From: an uncultured Acidobacteriota bacterium | Lineage (GTDB): Bacteria > Acidobacteriota > Blastocatellia > RBC074 | Reading direction: 5' to 3' | NCBI GenBank assembly: GCA_902825875.1 | Contig: CADECP010000009.1 | Coordinates: forward strand, 45,950-109,949 | DNA: 64,000 bases | In this document: in pieces, positions 52,833 through 62,700 of the stretch | How the letters are laid out: the number at the start of each line of letters is the position of its first letter | How positions within the stretch are numbered: position 1 is the stretch's first letter | Position numbers and translations under genes: made by a program | Notes under the pieces: generated by a model | The model's input: only the letters and a program-made list of their open reading frames with translations | Told to the model about the DNA's origin: nothing | Database searches by the model: none

Positions 52833-54224
52833 CTAACGAACCATGATCGGGTTTGAGTAAATCCACGGACGTTGTTCGCCATCAAGAGTCAGCCAGACTT
52901 CAGCGCGATAAATTCCTGCTTCGGTCATCGCAAAATCCAGTTTGTCGGCATTTGCTTCCCGAATGACTTTGCCGTCGCGGAAGAGTTTGATCGTTCCAGA
53001 CACAGGCGTAGCCAGTCGCAGCTTTAATCCTTTTTCCAGTTTCACTTTATCGCCCATCACGCCAATTCGTTTGCCGCCGCGTTCAGCGATGAAGGCAAAA
53101 CCGGTCGCATCGCACAGCCAATCGTGAGCGACAAAAGCGTGGCCTTGCCGCAAAGCTTGCCGAACCGAAGCTTCATTCAAATCTTTCAGCAAAACGTGAG
53201 TCGCCACAAAAGTCATGCTGCGTTCATAGGGATCAAAATCCAGTTTGGAAATCACGTCGCCGGGTTTGCGGTCTTTCAACATCTCGGCGATGCGCGGAGC
53301 CTGCTTGGTGGTGATTTTGCGCGGCGGATCGGGAAAGGCTGTCACTTCGATAGCATCGTCGGCGACGGCTCTGACGGTGAACAGTTGGTTGTGATGGCAA
53401 TCGTTGGCGGCGACGCCGGTCAGATGGTGTGCTGGCAAATCTCGATCCCACTTGGCGATGACCGTCGGCAAATAATCCTGTAACGCGCCGAAAGTTTCGG
53501 CAGGGAATTCGGCCAAAGCTCTTTCAAAGAGTTTCAGCCGATCCGGATTCGTGAACGCTCCCTGCAGCCAGCGGACAAACTCGGCTTCATCCAGCAAGTC
53601 GGAATGGATGTTGTAAATCTCCAGCCCGTCCAACTGGCTGGTATCCCAATCGCCTTTTTCTTCAACGTGCGAAAGAAAGATGTCGCCGCGATCCTGGCCG
53701 ACAGACGCTTTCACCAATTGAACGTATTCGTCGCGCGATTTGAAACTTTTGTTGATGTGCGCCGCGATGATCGAACGTTGCGGGTAAACCAGAAAGCCTT
53801 CGCTTTCGGCTCCGGGAATGAAGAGCACGCCTTCACGCAGGCCTCGCCAACTGTCGTTGATGAAATCCTTCGGAGGCCGCACGTGGTCGGTCAGCATAAT
53901 GATCTTCACGCCAACGCGCTTGGCCGCCGCCAACAACTCCGGTCGAGTTCCTCCCGTATGCGAAGAGTCTTCGGCGTGCGCATGCAAAATAGCTTTGTAA
54001 TCATTGAATCCAGTTTTGAGCGGAACGGCTTTGCGCGCTTTCTGAATCCGCAGCTTGTCCGCATTGACAGCGCGAAGCCGCTCGAAATTCATGCGCTCAA
54101 TGGTGGAATACTTGCGGCCAAGCCCAAGCTTGCTTGCCGCAGGCGACTGCGTAGAGACGCCGGTAGTGGAAATCAGGAACGTGATAATGGCAAATATTGA
54201 GAAATGAAATTGTTGCCTCTTCAT
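52833..54224 (-). CDS. Exported PHP-domain-like metallohydrolase
   Basis: A 463-residue protein with an N-terminal signal (FSIFAIITFLISTTGVSTQS). A PHP-type metal site is suggested by AILHAHAEDSSHTGG, IIMLTDHVRPP, PGAESEGFL, and later FLSHVEEKGDWD and VAANDCHHNQL. The C-terminal ~90 residues form a beta-rich domain. PHP proteins are metal-dependent phosphoesterases; an exported one with this layout has no assigned substrate that I know. It starts 7 bp after folP on the same strand. Confidence 0.7.
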   Translation of the reverse strand: MKRQQFHFSIFAIITFLISTTGVSTQSPAASKLGLGRKYSTIERMNFERLRAVNADKLRIQKARKAVPLKTGFNDYKAILHAHAEDSSHTGGTRPELLAAAKRVGVKIIMLTDHVRPPKDFINDSWRGLREGVLFIPGAESEGFLVYPQRSIIAAHINKSFKSRDEYVQLVKASVGQDRGDIFLSHVEEKGDWDTSQLDGLEIYNIHSDLLDEAEFVRWLQGAFTNPDRLKLFERALAEFPAETFGALQDYLPTVIAKWDRDLPAHHLTGVAANDCHHNQLFTVRAVADDAIEVTAFPDPPRKITTKQAPRIAEMLKDRKPGDVISKLDFDPYERSMTFVATHVLLKDLNEASVRQALRQGHAFVAHDWLCDATGFAFIAERGGKRIGVMGDKVKLEKGLKLRLATPVSGTIKLFRDGKVIREANADKLDFAMTEAGIYRAEVWLTLDGEQRPWIYSNPIMVR

Positions 54225-54231
54225 AAAGTTT

Positions 54232-55089
54232 TCAGATGACTTTCGATATTGCTTCGGTCAGTCGAACGACAGCGGTCATTTCGGCTACGTCATGAACGCG
54301 CACGAAACGCGCGCCGCGTTCGATGCCGATGGTAAGGCTGGCGGCAGTTCCGGCGATTCGTTCGCGTTGGTCGTCGCGTTTCGTGGCGGTCATTCGCTGG
54401 TCGAGCGTTCGTTTGATGAATGATTTTCGAGATGTACCAAGCAGTACCGGCAGGCCGAATTCCGCCGTCAGCCTATCCAGATGGTTGATGAGTTGCAGGT
54501 TTTGTTCAACCGTTTTGCCGAATCCTATGCCGGGATCAAGGATCAGTTTGTAACGATCTACGCCGCGTTCGACCGCTCGTTCGATTGACCAGCGCAGCCC
54601 GCCAATCACTTCGGCAAAGATGTCTTCGACAGACGGAAGTTGCTGCATCGTTTCGGGAGTTCCGCGCGAGTGCATCAAGATCAGTGCCGCTCCGGTTTCC
54701 GCCGCCAAATCTGCCAAACCAGCCTCAAAGCGCAACCCGCTGATGTCGTTGATGAGTTCGGCTCCACGTTCTATGGCTCCGCGAGCGACTTCGAGTTTGG
54801 TAGTGTCTACGGAAATGGGAATTCGCAGCTTTCCTGACAGACTTTCCAGCACGGGAAAGACGCGATCCGCTTCTTCTTCGGCGCTGACCGCCAACGAACC
54901 GGGGCGCGTGGATTCGCCGCCGATGTCCAGAATGTCCGCGCCTTCGGCTTCGATTTCCAAAGCGCGCTCGACGGCTCGTGCGGTGTCTTCGAATTTACCT
55001 CCGTCGGAAAACGAGTCCGGCGTGACGTTCAGCACGCCCATCACCTGAACGCGCGATTCCAAATCCAGAGTTGATCGAATCAGTTTCAT
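54232..55089 (-). CDS. folP: Dihydropteroate synthase
   Basis: A 285-residue TIM-barrel enzyme that joins p-aminobenzoate to the pterin diphosphate in folate synthesis. Motifs: MGVLNVTPDSFSDGGKF, ADILDIGGESTRPGS, ISVDTTKLEVARGAI, INDISGLRF, LILDPGIGFGKTVEQNL and the C-terminal ARFVRVHDV. Full length. AGGA lies just upstream of the ATG, beside a heptamer array. Confidence 0.96.
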   Translation of the reverse strand: MKLIRSTLDLESRVQVMGVLNVTPDSFSDGGKFEDTARAVERALEIEAEGADILDIGGESTRPGSLAVSAEEEADRVFPVLESLSGKLRIPISVDTTKLEVARGAIERGAELINDISGLRFEAGLADLAAETGAALILMHSRGTPETMQQLPSVEDIFAEVIGGLRWSIERAVERGVDRYKLILDPGIGFGKTVEQNLQLINHLDRLTAEFGLPVLLGTSRKSFIKRTLDQRMTATKRDDQRERIAGTAASLTIGIERGARFVRVHDVAEMTAVVRLTEAISKVI

Positions 55090-55098
55090 ATCCTAAAT

Positions 55099-55127
55099 GC
55101 GGATTGCGGATTGCGGATTGCGGATTT
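55099..55127. repeat. Heptamer array upstream of folP
   Basis: GCGGATT is repeated four times without mismatch and followed by one more T. It occupies most of the 64-bp gap between the SAM-hydrolase-like gene and folP. Confidence 0.9.
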
Positions 55128-55153
55128 GCTCTTTGGCGGTTTCGATTTCCCAT

Positions 55154-55948
55154 TCAGCAATCGAGAATGACTTCAGCGCCGCATTTGACGGCAAACTTTT
55201 CAGCCGCCGAATCGCACCACAATGCGATTTCCCAAAACCCGGCGCTGCCCGGATAAGCGAACAAACTGGTTTTGTCCGTCGCAGCTTCAAAGTGAGAACC
55301 GAATTGGGTGATCTGCTGGCCGGCGAACAGCAGCTTCGGCGGTTGCGAATTGCCGGTTGCCGATTGCGGATTTGGCAATTCGCGCTCAGTCAGATTTGTG
55401 ATGCAGTTACCGAAACGGTCAATGTGCAGGATTGCGCCAATAATTTTGCCGTGTTCGTCAGCGGTCGGTTCCGGCAAATCCAGCTTCACGAAATCAAACA
55501 CTTTCCTTCCGACCGATTCCGGCAACAAGCCTTTAGAAAGATGGGCGGCAATCGGCGCAAACATATCACGTCCGTGAAATGTGGCGCTGATCGGTTGGCA
55601 AAACAAATCTTCGCGTTCGATCTGAAACACGCGCACGCGATCTTCTCGCCGGTAAACGTAACTGAACAATCCATTGTCCGGGCCGACAAACAGATGCTTG
55701 CCTGCTTGGACAACAATCGCCCGACGAACAGAGCCTACGCCAGGATCAACCACAGCCAGATGAATAGTTCCAGCCGGAAAGTTGCGATAACACGCGCCAA
55801 GCGTGAAAGCTCCGGCGGCGATGTCTTGCGCTGGAATTTCGTGCGTCAGGTCAATGATCTGAATTTGTGGATTGATGGAAAGGATGACGCCTTTGACAGC
55901 AGGCACAAAGTAATCGGCAGTGCCGAAATCGGTGAGAAAAGTAATCAT
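55154..55948 (-). CDS. SAM hydroxide adenosyltransferase (DUF62 family)
   Basis: A 264-residue enzyme of the fluorinase/chlorinase superfamily; most members use water to split S-adenosylmethionine into adenosine and methionine. Conserved: MITFLTDFGTADYFVPAVKG, LAVVDPGVGSVRRAI, FVGPDNGLFS, ATFHGRDMFAPIAAHL and HIDRFGNCITNL. The stretch NPQSATGNSQPP after residue 190 is coded by a heptamer repeat. Probably cotranscribed with folP. Confidence 0.85.
   Translation of the reverse strand: MITFLTDFGTADYFVPAVKGVILSINPQIQIIDLTHEIPAQDIAAGAFTLGACYRNFPAGTIHLAVVDPGVGSVRRAIVVQAGKHLFVGPDNGLFSYVYRREDRVRVFQIEREDLFCQPISATFHGRDMFAPIAAHLSKGLLPESVGRKVFDFVKLDLPEPTADEHGKIIGAILHIDRFGNCITNLTERELPNPQSATGNSQPPKLLFAGQQITQFGSHFEAATDKTSLFAYPGSAGFWEIALWCDSAAEKFAVKCGAEVILDC
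55340..55383. repeat. Heptamer repeat inside the SAM hydroxide adenosyltransferase gene
   Basis: Plus-strand units GGTTGCG, AATTGCC, GGTTGCC, GATTGCG, GATTTGG and CAATTCG run in register. Unit type matches the GCGGATT array 220 bp away. The frame stays open on the minus strand. Confidence 0.7.
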
Positions 55949-55953
55949 CGGAA

Positions 55954-56034
55954 AGTAGACAGTAGTCAGTAGTCAGTAGTCAGTAGACAGTAGCGAAAAG
56001 CGGTGCTCGCTACTGTCTACTGTCTTCTGTCTAC
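55954..56034. repeat. Heptamer-repeat hairpin, CAGTAGT type
   Basis: CAGTAGT repeated three times with variants CAGTAGA and GACAGTAG is followed by a CTACTGTCTACTGTCTTCTG right arm. It lies between two minus-strand genes, and the stop codon of the upstream one (56035-56037) directly abuts the right arm. Confidence 0.85.
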
Positions 56035-57129
56035 TTATTCTCTCGAATTGGCCGGAGCCGCCGAACGGATCAGCATTTCCGTGCCGGGGTCGAGCGTCAA
56101 TTCCTTGCCGCCTTCGACAAAGACGGAACCAGCGCCGACGCCAGCACCGATAGCCGCTCCGATGGCTGCGCCTTTGCCGCCACCGGCAACTCCGCCGATG
56201 ATCGCGCCAAGCACTGCGCCGCCGCCAGTTCGCACAGCGGTGTCTTTCGTGCGGCTGCTGGATTCGACGTTGCCTTCTTCGTCAACGCTTTTGACTTTTT
56301 CGCTTTGGTAAATTTTTTCGACTTGAGCCGCAAATCGTCCGCTGCGGTTGTCGCGCAAATGGATGGCGTCGAACACCAACACCAACTCGGTTTTGCCAGT
56401 CGCCTTGCCGGATTTGTTCAGCTTGGCGATGTGGCCTTCGATAACGGCATCGGCGTAATCGCTTGGATCAAGCACAACAGCGGTGAACTTGTCGCCTTCG
56501 CGGTTGGTTTTAGTGCTGATCTGATCGTTCAAACGGATTTTCATCTGCACGCCGTCACGAACGATGATCGCGTTTCGACGCGATGAGCTTCCAGAAGAAT
56601 TATTCGATGCTGCACGATCCCGCGAACGGTCAGTCGGTTCGGGCGCTCTATTGTCAGAAACGGCTCGATTGTCATCCGCCGTGCGTGGGCGGCTGGCCAC
56701 TGTGGAACCAGTCGAAGCATTGACCGTCGCAATCACGACTTTGCCCAGATTGGCAGGCAAAGAAACGGAGTACGGACGCCCGAAATATCCGTCGTTGTAA
56801 GCGATCTCGAAGCCAATTCGGTAGCCTTCCTGATATTCGGCCAGCGTCCCCATGGATTCTTTGTAACTGCGGTCGGCCCGATTGTAAGCTTCGCTGTTTT
56901 CAAAATCGCGCGGCTGAGCTTCGTTGACGTCGCTTTTGCCTTTGATGAATCCGTCTTCGTAACCCCCGCGATACCCGTGCTGGTATGCGTACCGATACGA
57001 CGCCGGATCGTTGGTCATGACCGCCGGGCGAGGTCTGGACGTTTGCGCCATCGCCACAACTGACATCATCGCCAACACACTAATCGCGGCTGCCAGCAAA
57101 GCTGTGCGGCGAGCAAAATTGTTATTCAT
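56035..57129 (-). CDS. Exported glycine-zipper protein, function unknown
   Basis: A 364-residue protein with a signal peptide ([17 protein letters not shown]). It has a Tyr/Gly-rich N-terminal part ([20 protein letters not shown]), an Asn/Ser/Arg-rich low-complexity region (about 165-195), a beta-rich middle domain and a C-terminal glycine zipper ([20 protein letters not shown]) that may insert in a membrane. GGAGG 6-10 nt upstream sets ATG 57129; the frame is open further upstream but without support. Divergent from the zinc-ribbon gene. Confidence 0.7.
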   Translation of the reverse strand: MNNNFARRTALLAAAISVLAMMSVVAMAQTSRPRPAVMTNDPASYRYAYQHGYRGGYEDGFIKGKSDVNEAQPRDFENSEAYNRADRSYKESMGTLAEYQEGYRIGFEIAYNDGYFGRPYSVSLPANLGKVVIATVNASTGSTVASRPRTADDNRAVSDNRAPEPTDRSRDRAASNNSSGSSSRRNAIIVRDGVQMKIRLNDQISTKTNREGDKFTAVVLDPSDYADAVIEGHIAKLNKSGKATGKTELVLVFDAIHLRDNRSGRFAAQVEKIYQSEKVKSVDEEGNVESSSRTKDTAVRTGGGAVLGAIIGGVAGGGKGAAIGAAIGAGVGAGSVFVEGGKELTLDPGTEMLIRSAAPANSRE

Positions 57130-57268
57130 TGATTGCCTCCTTCTGATTTTCACTGACTGGTTGCAGGGGAGTAAGGGTATTCGTTTTCTACACCAACGCC
57201 CGACCCAAAACAAGCACGACTTGGTGTATGCTTTCATCGCGTTACACCTTTTCGGGGAGATCAAGCCA

Positions 57269-57739
57269 ATGGACTTTCTTCAAAAAGAAGTACTTGAGCC
57301 GGACATTACTGCGACTGGCAATTGCCATTCCTGTAATGAGCTTGTGCAGTTTGGGACGCCCAAATGCCCGTATTGCGGAACGCTGCTCGACAGGCAACGC
57401 ATGCTGGCTAGCGTCCAGGAAAATTTTTACATCACTCAAGCCGTCAGTTCTGCCAACACGATTCGCACCTTCAGACCTGCGGCTTTTCTCTTCCTCGTCG
57501 TAGCCGTAGGCCGATTTCTGATGGATTACTCGCTACGGAACAACCTGTTCATGACAGTCTTGTGGTTTATGCCGGTCGTCATCATCGTCGCTTGGTTTTT
57601 CAAACATGGCGGCAGAACTTCAAAAGACGATGATTACCTGGAATCCAAACAGAAGATGAAATCAGACCTTTTGCTCTGGCTGGCGGTAAACATCCTGAAC
57701 TGGGTCACGCTCGGCGTGGTCTTTAGCCGAAGAAAATAA
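57269..57739 (+). CDS. Zinc-ribbon membrane protein
   Basis: A 156-residue protein with an N-terminal zinc ribbon (CHSCNELVQFGTPKCPYCGT) and three predicted membrane helices (FRPAAFLFLVVAVGRFL, FMTVLWFMPVVIIVAWFF and LLLWLAVNILNWVTLGVVF). Family unknown to me. ATG 57269 has GGGGAG upstream; the frame is open much further upstream but that part overlaps the divergent gene. It ends 4 bp before the cysteine desulfurase gene, suggesting cotranscription. Confidence 0.7.
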   Translation: MDFLQKEVLEPDITATGNCHSCNELVQFGTPKCPYCGTLLDRQRMLASVQENFYITQAVSSANTIRTFRPAAFLFLVVAVGRFLMDYSLRNNLFMTVLWFMPVVIIVAWFFKHGGRTSKDDDYLESKQKMKSDLLLWLAVNILNWVTLGVVFSRRK

Positions 57740-57743
57740 CTTT

Positions 57744-58952
57744 ATGGCACAGCGGAAAATCTATCTCGATAACAGCGCCTCCACGCGAGTGGACAATGAA
57801 GTCGTCAACGCGATGCTTCCCTTTTTCACCGAAGAATTCGGCAACGCATCCAGCACCCATCAATTCGGCCAGCAAGCCAAACAAGCCATCGAAACGGCTC
57901 GCGGGCAAGTTGCCGCGCTGCTCAATGCTTCGCCGACGGAAATCACCTTTCTGTCCGGCGGAACCGAATCCGATAATCTGGCGATCAAAGGCATTGCCGA
58001 AGCTCACGGCGAAAAAGCCCTTGGAAAAAGCCACATCATCACTTCACAAATCGAACATCCGGCGGTGCTGGCAAGCTGCGCGCATCTGGAACAGCAAGGA
58101 TTCAAAGTCACGTATCTGCCGGTGTACCGCGAAGGCTTCGTTCGCATCGAAGACGTTCGCGCCGCGCTGACCGACGAAACCATTTTGATTACGGTCATGC
58201 ACGCCAACAACGAACTCGGAACGATTCAGCCATTGAGTGAAATCGGCGCGTTGGTCAAAGAACGCCGCGAAGCCGGGCAACGACACCTGCACTTTCACAC
58301 CGACGCGGTTCAATCGGTCGCCAAAATTCCTGTGGACGTGAAAGAACTCGGCGTGGATTTGTTGACGCTGACGGCTCACAAATTTCATGGCCCGAAAGGC
58401 ATCGGTGCGTTGTTCGTTCGCAAAGGCGTTCGCCTGACCAGCCAAATGCATGGCGGTCATCACGAACGCGACCGCCGCGCCGGGACTGAAAGCGTTCCGC
58501 TGATTGTCGGCATCGGAAAGGCTTGCGAACTTGCGCGGATTCATCTGGCTGAACGAATGCAACACGCGGCGGAGCTTCGCGATTATCTGGAAGCGGAACT
58601 GTTCAAACGCATCACAGACATTTCGCGCAACGGCGATCCGGCTCGGCGAATTCCCAACGTTGCCAACTTGAACTTCGAGTTTGTCGAAGGCGAAGGTCTG
58701 CAAATTTCGCTGGATTTGAAAGGCGTAGCGGTTTCGACAGGTTCGGCCTGTTCATCCGGTTCCCACGAACCTTCACACGTGTTGATGGCGATTGGCTTGC
58801 CGCGCGACAACGGTTACGGTTCGCTGCGGTTCAGCTTTGGCAAAGACAACACGCGCGAAGACGTGAATTACGTGTTGGAAACGCTTCCGGCAGTTGTCGA
58901 AAAACTCAGAAAGCTGTCACCTCGCCTGAAGCAAAAATCAGCTTCAGGTTGA
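57744..58952 (+). CDS. Cysteine desulfurase (IscS/NifS-type)
   Basis: A 402-residue class V PLP enzyme that takes sulfur from cysteine for Fe-S clusters, tRNA thiolation and other uses. PLP lysine Lys213 in TLTAHKFHGPKGIGALFVR; catalytic Cys336 in STGSACSSGSHEPSH. IYLDNSASTRVDNEVVNAM is the conserved start. No iscU or iscR is adjacent. Full length. Confidence 0.93.
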   Translation: MAQRKIYLDNSASTRVDNEVVNAMLPFFTEEFGNASSTHQFGQQAKQAIETARGQVAALLNASPTEITFLSGGTESDNLAIKGIAEAHGEKALGKSHIITSQIEHPAVLASCAHLEQQGFKVTYLPVYREGFVRIEDVRAALTDETILITVMHANNELGTIQPLSEIGALVKERREAGQRHLHFHTDAVQSVAKIPVDVKELGVDLLTLTAHKFHGPKGIGALFVRKGVRLTSQMHGGHHERDRRAGTESVPLIVGIGKACELARIHLAERMQHAAELRDYLEAELFKRITDISRNGDPARRIPNVANLNFEFVEGEGLQISLDLKGVAVSTGSACSSGSHEPSHVLMAIGLPRDNGYGSLRFSFGKDNTREDVNYVLETLPAVVEKLRKLSPRLKQKSASG

Positions 58953-59005
58953 AAACAATCGGCGATTACAATCCGGCGGCAAAACCACTTTGGAGGATCA
59001 AACTT

Positions 59006-59647
59006 ATGATCGCGGCAAAAACTCAGTCAGAGGCCTTGACTCAATCAGTCGTGCTCTACAACAAAAGTTGGGCGTTTTACCAGCAACTGTTGGCTGGCCA
59101 GGAAGACACCAGCAGCCCTCGGCTGACCTTTAATCAGGGAACATTGGAGATAAAAGTGGCCTCAACACAACATGAACAAATCAATCGCTCTTCAGATCGG
59201 CTGGTTGAAACAATCGCCGAAGAATTGGGGCTGGATTACATCAATACCGGCTCAACCACTTTCGACCGCGAAGATTTACAGCGAGGTTTTCAACCCGACA
59301 GTTCCTTTTACATCCAACACGCGGATCAAATTCGCGGCAAGCTCCGCATCAACCTGACCGTTGATCCGCCGCCCGACCTGGTGCTGGAAATTGACATCAC
59401 ACATCCTTCGCTAAACAAACTGCCAATCTTTGCCGCGATGAGCATTCCTGAAATCTGGCGATTCAACGACAATGTGTTGACGATTCTGAAACTGGTTGAC
59501 GGCGAGTACATAGAGCAACACGAAAGCGACGCTCTGCCCGGCGCAACCAGCCAGCAATTGACCGAATTATTGAACAACAGCGTGCAGATGAAACGCGCTG
59601 ATTGGTTGGTCGCGGTTCGTGATTGGGCACGCTCCCTGCAAGTGTAA
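59006..59647 (+). CDS. Uma2-family (DUF820) putative nuclease
   Basis: A 213-residue protein of the Uma2 family, a PD-(D/E)XK-like fold common in cyanobacteria and acidobacteria, mostly without known function. The core PDLVLEIDITHPSLNKLPIF carries the conserved Asp and Glu of the fold; GIPEIWRFND-type text follows as SIPEIWRFNDNVLTI. GGAGG 9 nt upstream of ATG 59006 defines the start; the frame also extends upstream to 58949 inside the desulfurase gene's end. Confidence 0.8.
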   Translation: MIAAKTQSEALTQSVVLYNKSWAFYQQLLAGQEDTSSPRLTFNQGTLEIKVASTQHEQINRSSDRLVETIAEELGLDYINTGSTTFDREDLQRGFQPDSSFYIQHADQIRGKLRINLTVDPPPDLVLEIDITHPSLNKLPIFAAMSIPEIWRFNDNVLTILKLVDGEYIEQHESDALPGATSQQLTELLNNSVQMKRADWLVAVRDWARSLQV

Positions 59648-59665
59648 AATTTTTCGCCCACAATC

Positions 59666-59694
59666 TTGAGCATTCATCCATCCGGCAGTAGTAT
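59666..59694 (+). promoter_or_regulatory. Possible sigma-70 promoter of the first Oar-like receptor
   Basis: TTGAGC (59666-59671) and TAGTAT (59689-59694) are 17 bp apart, each four of six from consensus, about 75 bp before the start codon. Confidence 0.28.
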
Positions 59695-59770
59695 CCGCCC
59701 GTCTTAAATTCCACAGTCGGCCACCCCTGCAAACTACACAGCATATCGCTGTTCGCTTGGAGGGATTCGC

Positions 59771-62700
59771 ATGCTCCGTTTTGCCTTTGCCGCACTGCTC
59801 TGCCTTTCGATCAATTCTTTTTTCATCGTTGACGATTTAGACCATGTCGGTTTTGAGGGCGTCGTCAGAGACGCCAACAAAAACGCCGTCGCCAACGCCA
59901 AAGTTTTCGTCAAGCATTCCGCCAGCAATTCCGAACGTAGCAACACGACCAACGCGGAAGGCCGCTATCGCTTTACTTCGCTGCCGCCAGGCAATTACGA
60001 ATTGCGAATTGAAGCCAGCGGCTTTCAAACCATCAAAATAGAAAAGCTCAATGCCATTGCAGGCACGGTCATTCGCAAAGATGTTCAGCTTTCACCCGCA
60101 ACCATCGCCGAACAAATCACGATCAACGCCGAAACGTCCGAAAGCCTGATTGACACTACGCGCACAGTTGTCGGCGGAACCGTCACACAAAAACAGATTG
60201 ACGCTTTGCCGACGGAATCACGAAATCCTTTTGATTTGATTTTCACTCTGGCCGGAACCGCGCCGCCAGCATTGACCGACAAAGACCTGGATGCGGGCGA
60301 TGCCAAAGACGGATTTCGCCGCCCGCCCGAAGAAGTCGGCGTTTTCAGCCTCACCGGCGGAACTCCGTTTTCCAACAACCTGACGATTGAAGGGTTGGAC
60401 AACAACGACGACCGAGCCGCAAGCGAACGCTTCACGCCATCGCTACACGCGGTCGAAGAAGTCCAGGTCATCACCAATCAGTTTTCGGCGGAATACGGGC
60501 GCGCTTCCGGCGGCAGAGTCAATTTGCGATTGCGCGGCGGAGCCAACCAGTTTCACGGGCAGGCGCTGTATTACTTCCGCGACGAAAGCCTGAACGCAAA
60601 TTCGTATCGGCGAAATTCCGATCCGGCGCGAGGCTTTCGCTTGCCGTTTCAAAACCACAACCCCGGCGTCAGTCTTGGTGGCCCGATCAAAAGAGACAAA
60701 CTGTTTTTCTTCGCGGCTTACGAATATGACAACGTTTACGACAAAGCGGAAATCCAGGCGCTGTTGCCAGTAGCGACGAATCCGGCCTTCGCGCTGCCCA
60801 AACCAAACGGAGCGAATCTGGGCACGACCAGTTTGGACACCAAAGGCAATCGAATTGAAGTCAACGGCGGCGCGGCAGTCGGTTTGTATGATTTGACCGT
60901 AACGACTCCGCGCGTAGCCCACACCGTTCAAACGCGCAATGATCTGTTTTTGAACGACCGACACAATGGCTTTGCGATTTTCACGCTGGCTCGCAACCGC
61001 GACGAACGCGGATTCCCAGGCGGGCGCCGCACGTTGGACACGTTGCGGCGAACCGGGCGCGATAGCCAGTCCATCGCGCTGGGAGATAACTTTGTGATTT
61101 CGCCCAAACTGGTCAGCAACGCGCGATTTCAATTTTCGCGGCTGGCTCCGGCGGATGCTCCGCCAAATGACAACCCGGTTGTCATCATTGATTTCGACGA
61201 CCCGCGCGATGTGATTGGCGACACGTCCGCGAATCCGTTGACTCGGCGAGGAAACCTGACCGCCGGAGCCAGCACCATCAGCGGAGTTGATCGCCGCGAA
61301 GATCGTTGGCAGGTTCAAGAAACCGTCAGCTACCAACGCAGCAATCATTCGCTACGATTCGGCGTGGACGTTCAGGCGATTCGTTCGCGCTTCATTGACC
61401 TGAGCGATGCCACTGGCGTTTTCCGATTCGCTTCTCCGGCGGATTTTCTGGCAAACAAGGTTTCGCGTTACGAACATCGTTTCTTCACCGAATCGGAATT
61501 GCGAAACACTTATGCTGGCGTGTTTGTTCAGGATGATTGGAAGTTGCGCCGAGATTTGAACATTTCGTTTGGGCTGCGCTGGGACAACGAAACGATCCTG
61601 AAAGATCGAAACAACATCGGCCCGCGAGTCTCATTTGCCTGGTCGCCGCGTCAATCTCACAAAACCGTAGTGCGCGGCGGGTACGGCATCTTTTACAACC
61701 GTGCGATGTTGCGGACGCTGGATGATTTCATTTTGACTTCGCAAACCGTGGCGATTGACACGAACACGGCGCTGGCCGAACCGCTGCTAACCGCGCTGAA
61801 ATTCCCTGTCCGGCTGGACGCCAACGATCCACGAGTCAAACAGTTCGGCGTCCGCGAAGCCGGGTTCCTGCGCCGATTGAGCAACGATTTTCGCATTCCT
61901 GAAAGCTATCAGGCTTCGGCTGGATTCGAGCGCGAACTGGCGCGCGGTCTCAAAATCGAAGTGAATTACGTCTTCAATCGCGGCTTGCACTTGTGGCGCG
62001 AAGTCAACGCCAACGCCCCGCGATTGCCCGCCGGTTTTTCGGATTTTGCCGCGTACCTCACTTCGCGCGATTTCGACAACCGGCGGGACGCTGAAGGAAA
62101 TCGGCCAATTACGGCGACGGGCAATTCTGACTTCGTTCGCTTCAATCGCAGCACGACGGCTACGCAAACTCTGCGCGAAGGCGACAAAACCATTGTCGTT
62201 TTTGGATTGAACAATCCTTCAACCAGCAACGCGACTTCCGGGATTCGCTCGGCGCTGGCAGTGCTGCGGCAGTTCCGGCCTGATCCGAACCTGACCCAAA
62301 TAGAAGAACTGCAATCGCGCGGCAACAGCAATTATCACGGCGTCAGCTTTGAAGCCACGCGGCGATTGACCTCGCGCGGATTCCTTCGCGCCAGCTACAC
62401 CTTGAGCAAGTTGATGGATGACGGCGTAGTCAACACATCTTCGCCTTTGGTCGCCGGAGACTTTCGCCGCGAATACAGTCTGAGCTTGCTCGATGCCAGA
62501 CATCGCATCGCCGTCAGCGGGTATTTCCAAACGCCGAAATCAATCGGAGCCGTGACGCTGGCCGGAACGCTCAACGTTGCGTCAGCTCGCCCCTTCAACA
62601 TCGGAGCCAACGGCAACGACCGAAACTTGGACGATGTGGATAACGACCGCCCCAACTTCAGCGGCAATGTGGATTCCATCGGCTGGCGTAAATTGGAAAC

